DNA of 14,099 nt from an uncultured Mycolicibacterium sp. (GTDB taxonomy: Bacteria > Actinomycetota > Actinomycetes > Mycobacteriales > Mycobacteriaceae). Shown piece after piece: positions 13,282 through 14,099 of the stretch. Within the stretch, counting starts at the first letter, position 1. Every line of letters begins with the position of its first letter. The notes under the pieces were generated by a model. The model was not told where the DNA came from. It searched no databases and saw nothing but the letters and a program-made list of their open reading frames with translations. The position numbers were made by a program, and so were the translations under genes. The stretch covers positions 1 to 14,099 of the forward strand of contig NZ_CALDGS010000144.1 of NCBI RefSeq assembly GCF_937941905.1. Reading direction: 5' to 3'.

Positions 13282-13806
13282 ATGCACATTCGGCTGACGG
13301 CACCGCCGGTCGTGGTGATGGGCGTCGCCGGCGCGGGCAAGTCCGTGGTGGGTGCGGCGCTGGCGCGGCGGCTCGGGGTGCCGTTCGCCGACGCCGACGA
13401 TCTGCACCCGGCGGCCAACATCGCCAAGATGGCGGCCGGCCGGCCGCTCGACGACGCCGACCGCCGGCCGTGGCTGGACGCGGTCGGTCGCTGGCTGGCC
13501 GCCCACCGCGACGGCGGGGTGATGGCCTGCTCGGCGCTGCGCCGCCGCTACCGCGACCGGCTGCGCCGATGCTGTCCCGATGTCGAATTCGTCCACCTGT
13601 CCGGCCCGTTCGCGCTCATCGCGAGCCGGGTGGCGAACCGGCCGGACCATTTCATGCCGGCCGCGCTGCTGCGGTCGCAGTTCGAGACCCTCGAGCCGCT
13701 CGAACCCGACGAGGCCGGGCTGACCGTCGCCCTGGACCGTCCCGCGGGAGCGCCGCTCGCCGTCGACGAGATCGTCGCGCTGTGCCTGGACCGGTACCGC
13801 CGCTGA
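13282..13806 (+). CDS. gntK: Gluconokinase
   Basis: This 174-residue kinase phosphorylates D-gluconate with ATP to give 6-phosphogluconate, feeding the pentose phosphate pathway. Motifs match the GntK family: P-loop GVAGAGKS (14-21); DADDLHPAANIAKMAAGRPLDD (37-58), which holds substrate-side residues; DRRPWL (60-65); CSALRRRYRDRLR (83-95); DHF in the lid region (122-124); and QFETLE (133-138). ATG 13282 is preferred because the P-loop normally lies this close to the N-terminus. An ATG at 13267 would add five residues (MLCDV) and cannot be excluded, since neither start has a clear ribosome binding site. There is no gluconate transporter beside it, so gluconate must enter by another locus or come from metabolism. 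Confidence 0.92.
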   Translation: MHIRLTAPPVVVMGVAGAGKSVVGAALARRLGVPFADADDLHPAANIAKMAAGRPLDDADRRPWLDAVGRWLAAHRDGGVMACSALRRRYRDRLRRCCPDVEFVHLSGPFALIASRVANRPDHFMPAALLRSQFETLEPLEPDEAGLTVALDRPAGAPLAVDEIVALCLDRYRR

Positions 13807-13813
13807 CGGGGCG

Positions 13814-14099
13814 TCAGTGCCGGCGGCGGAGTTCCCGGCGGGCCACGTCGGCCAGGTGTCCGCTGCGATCGCGCGCGGTCGCGGAGAGCTCGGGTGCCTT
13901 TTCGCGGGCCACCTCGGCGAGCTCGGCGCCGCGTTCGCGCGCCACGGCGGCGAGCTCGGGTGCCTTTTCGCGGGCCACCTCGGCCAGTTCCGCGCCGCGC
14001 TCCCGGACGACCGCGGCGAGCTCCGGGGCCTTTTCCCGCACCACCGCAGCAAGCGCCGCTCCGTGTTCCTTGGTCGCGGTCGCAAGCGCCGCTCCGTGC
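13814..14099 (-). CDS. Repeat protein with 11/22-residue helical repeats, C-terminal end (5' partial)
   Basis: The frame stays open to the right edge on the - strand, so the gene begins beyond 14099; 94 codons plus stop are visible. The protein is a near-regular array of 11-residue units of the type xxELAxVAREK: HGAALATATKE, HGAALAAVREK, APELAAVVRER, GAELAEVAREK, APELAAVARER, GAELAEVAREK, APELSATARDR, SGHLADVARRE, then LRRRH. Units alternate between a proline form (APEL) and GAEL, so the true period is 22 residues over most of the array. It is rich in Ala, Glu, Arg and Leu, strongly charged and probably helical, without visible membrane segments in this part. Eleven-residue repeats are seen in LEA group 3 proteins, and 22-residue proline-punctuated ones in apolipoproteins; a similar role is only a guess. 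A GTG at 14044 is internal to the array and unlikely to be the start. Confidence 0.75.
   Translation of the reverse strand, partial: HGAALATATKEHGAALAAVVREKAPELAAVVRERGAELAEVAREKAPELAAVARERGAELAEVAREKAPELSATARDRSGHLADVARRELRRRH
13886..13984. repeat. Exact 33-nt direct repeat, copies 66 nt apart
   Basis: The segment at 13886-13918 recurs without mismatch at 13952-13984. It begins GAGCTCGGGTGCC and ends CCACCTCGGC. The 66-nt offset equals two 11-codon units of the protein repeat. Other units are similar in protein but diverged in DNA, so this pair marks the most recent duplication. Confidence 0.9.

Noticed and set aside
12631..14085. 484-codon frame on the - strand covering parts of three other genes
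   Set aside because: It overlaps gluconokinase, the SCO6745 gene and the repeat gene in the wrong frame. The repetitive Pro/Ser/Arg text at its start is an out-of-frame reading of the 33-nt repeats.
13886..14099. Repeats at the right edge considered as a CRISPR array
   Set aside because: The units are contiguous, keep an open reading frame and encode an 11-residue protein period. There are no unique spacers and no cas genes.

Overview
The window is very GC-rich, with almost no intergenic space. It looks like chromosomal DNA of a member of the Mycobacteriaceae, most likely a rapid grower (Mycolicibacterium-like). The main reason is gene order. cobN, an Rv2061c-type PPOX/F420 protein, fxsA, an amidohydrolase, lnt, ppm1, rbpA, a CxxC zinc-ribbon protein, lppI and lipT follow the Mycobacterium tuberculosis Rv2062c-to-Rv2045c segment as I remember it, in mirrored orientation. 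No mobile element, tRNA, rRNA or CRISPR array was seen.

Left part (1-5519, all + strand): the 3' end of cobN (cobaltochelatase), a small PPOX-class flavin/F420 protein, an FxsA membrane protein, a YtcJ-like amidohydrolase with a TTG start, apolipoprotein N-acyltransferase lnt, and polyprenol-phosphate-mannose synthase ppm1. From the PPOX gene to ppm1, genes overlap or lie within about 30 nt, so they probably form one operon. lnt and ppm1 are separate overlapping genes here, not the single fused gene of M. tuberculosis. A perfect 30-bp palindrome separates ppm1 from convergent rbpA.

Middle part (5577-9904): rbpA (- strand, RNA polymerase-binding protein) has an upstream ECF-sigma-type promoter candidate and a 14-bp tandem repeat. 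It diverges from a zinc-ribbon gene that ends in a plausible intrinsic terminator. Next come an SsuD-like FMNH2-dependent sulfonate monooxygenase, the lipoprotein lppI (- strand) and the esterase lipT (+ strand). lppI and lipT are divergent, as in M. tuberculosis. In that species the giant polyketide synthase gene pks12 and Rv2047c lie between the zinc-ribbon gene and lppI; here only the monooxygenase is present.

Right part (9905-14099): a 663-residue fusion of an aminoglycoside-phosphotransferase-like kinase with a CrtC/AttH-like (DUF7064/7065-type) domain, a nested hairpin, a YnfA/UPF0060 membrane protein, a convergent SCO6745-family protein, a gluconokinase, and the 3' end of a gene (- strand) made of 11/22-residue proline-punctuated helical repeats.

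Most genes here are housekeeping or envelope functions: corrin metallation, lipoprotein acylation, mannosyl donor synthesis and transcription initiation. The points most worth a second look are the kinase-CrtC fusion, the repeat protein at the right edge, the local losses relative to M. tuberculosis (pks12; the zinc-responsive ribosomal-protein cluster), the rbpA promoter, and a recurring leaderless-promoter layout. I found no clear undescribed defence or mobile system.
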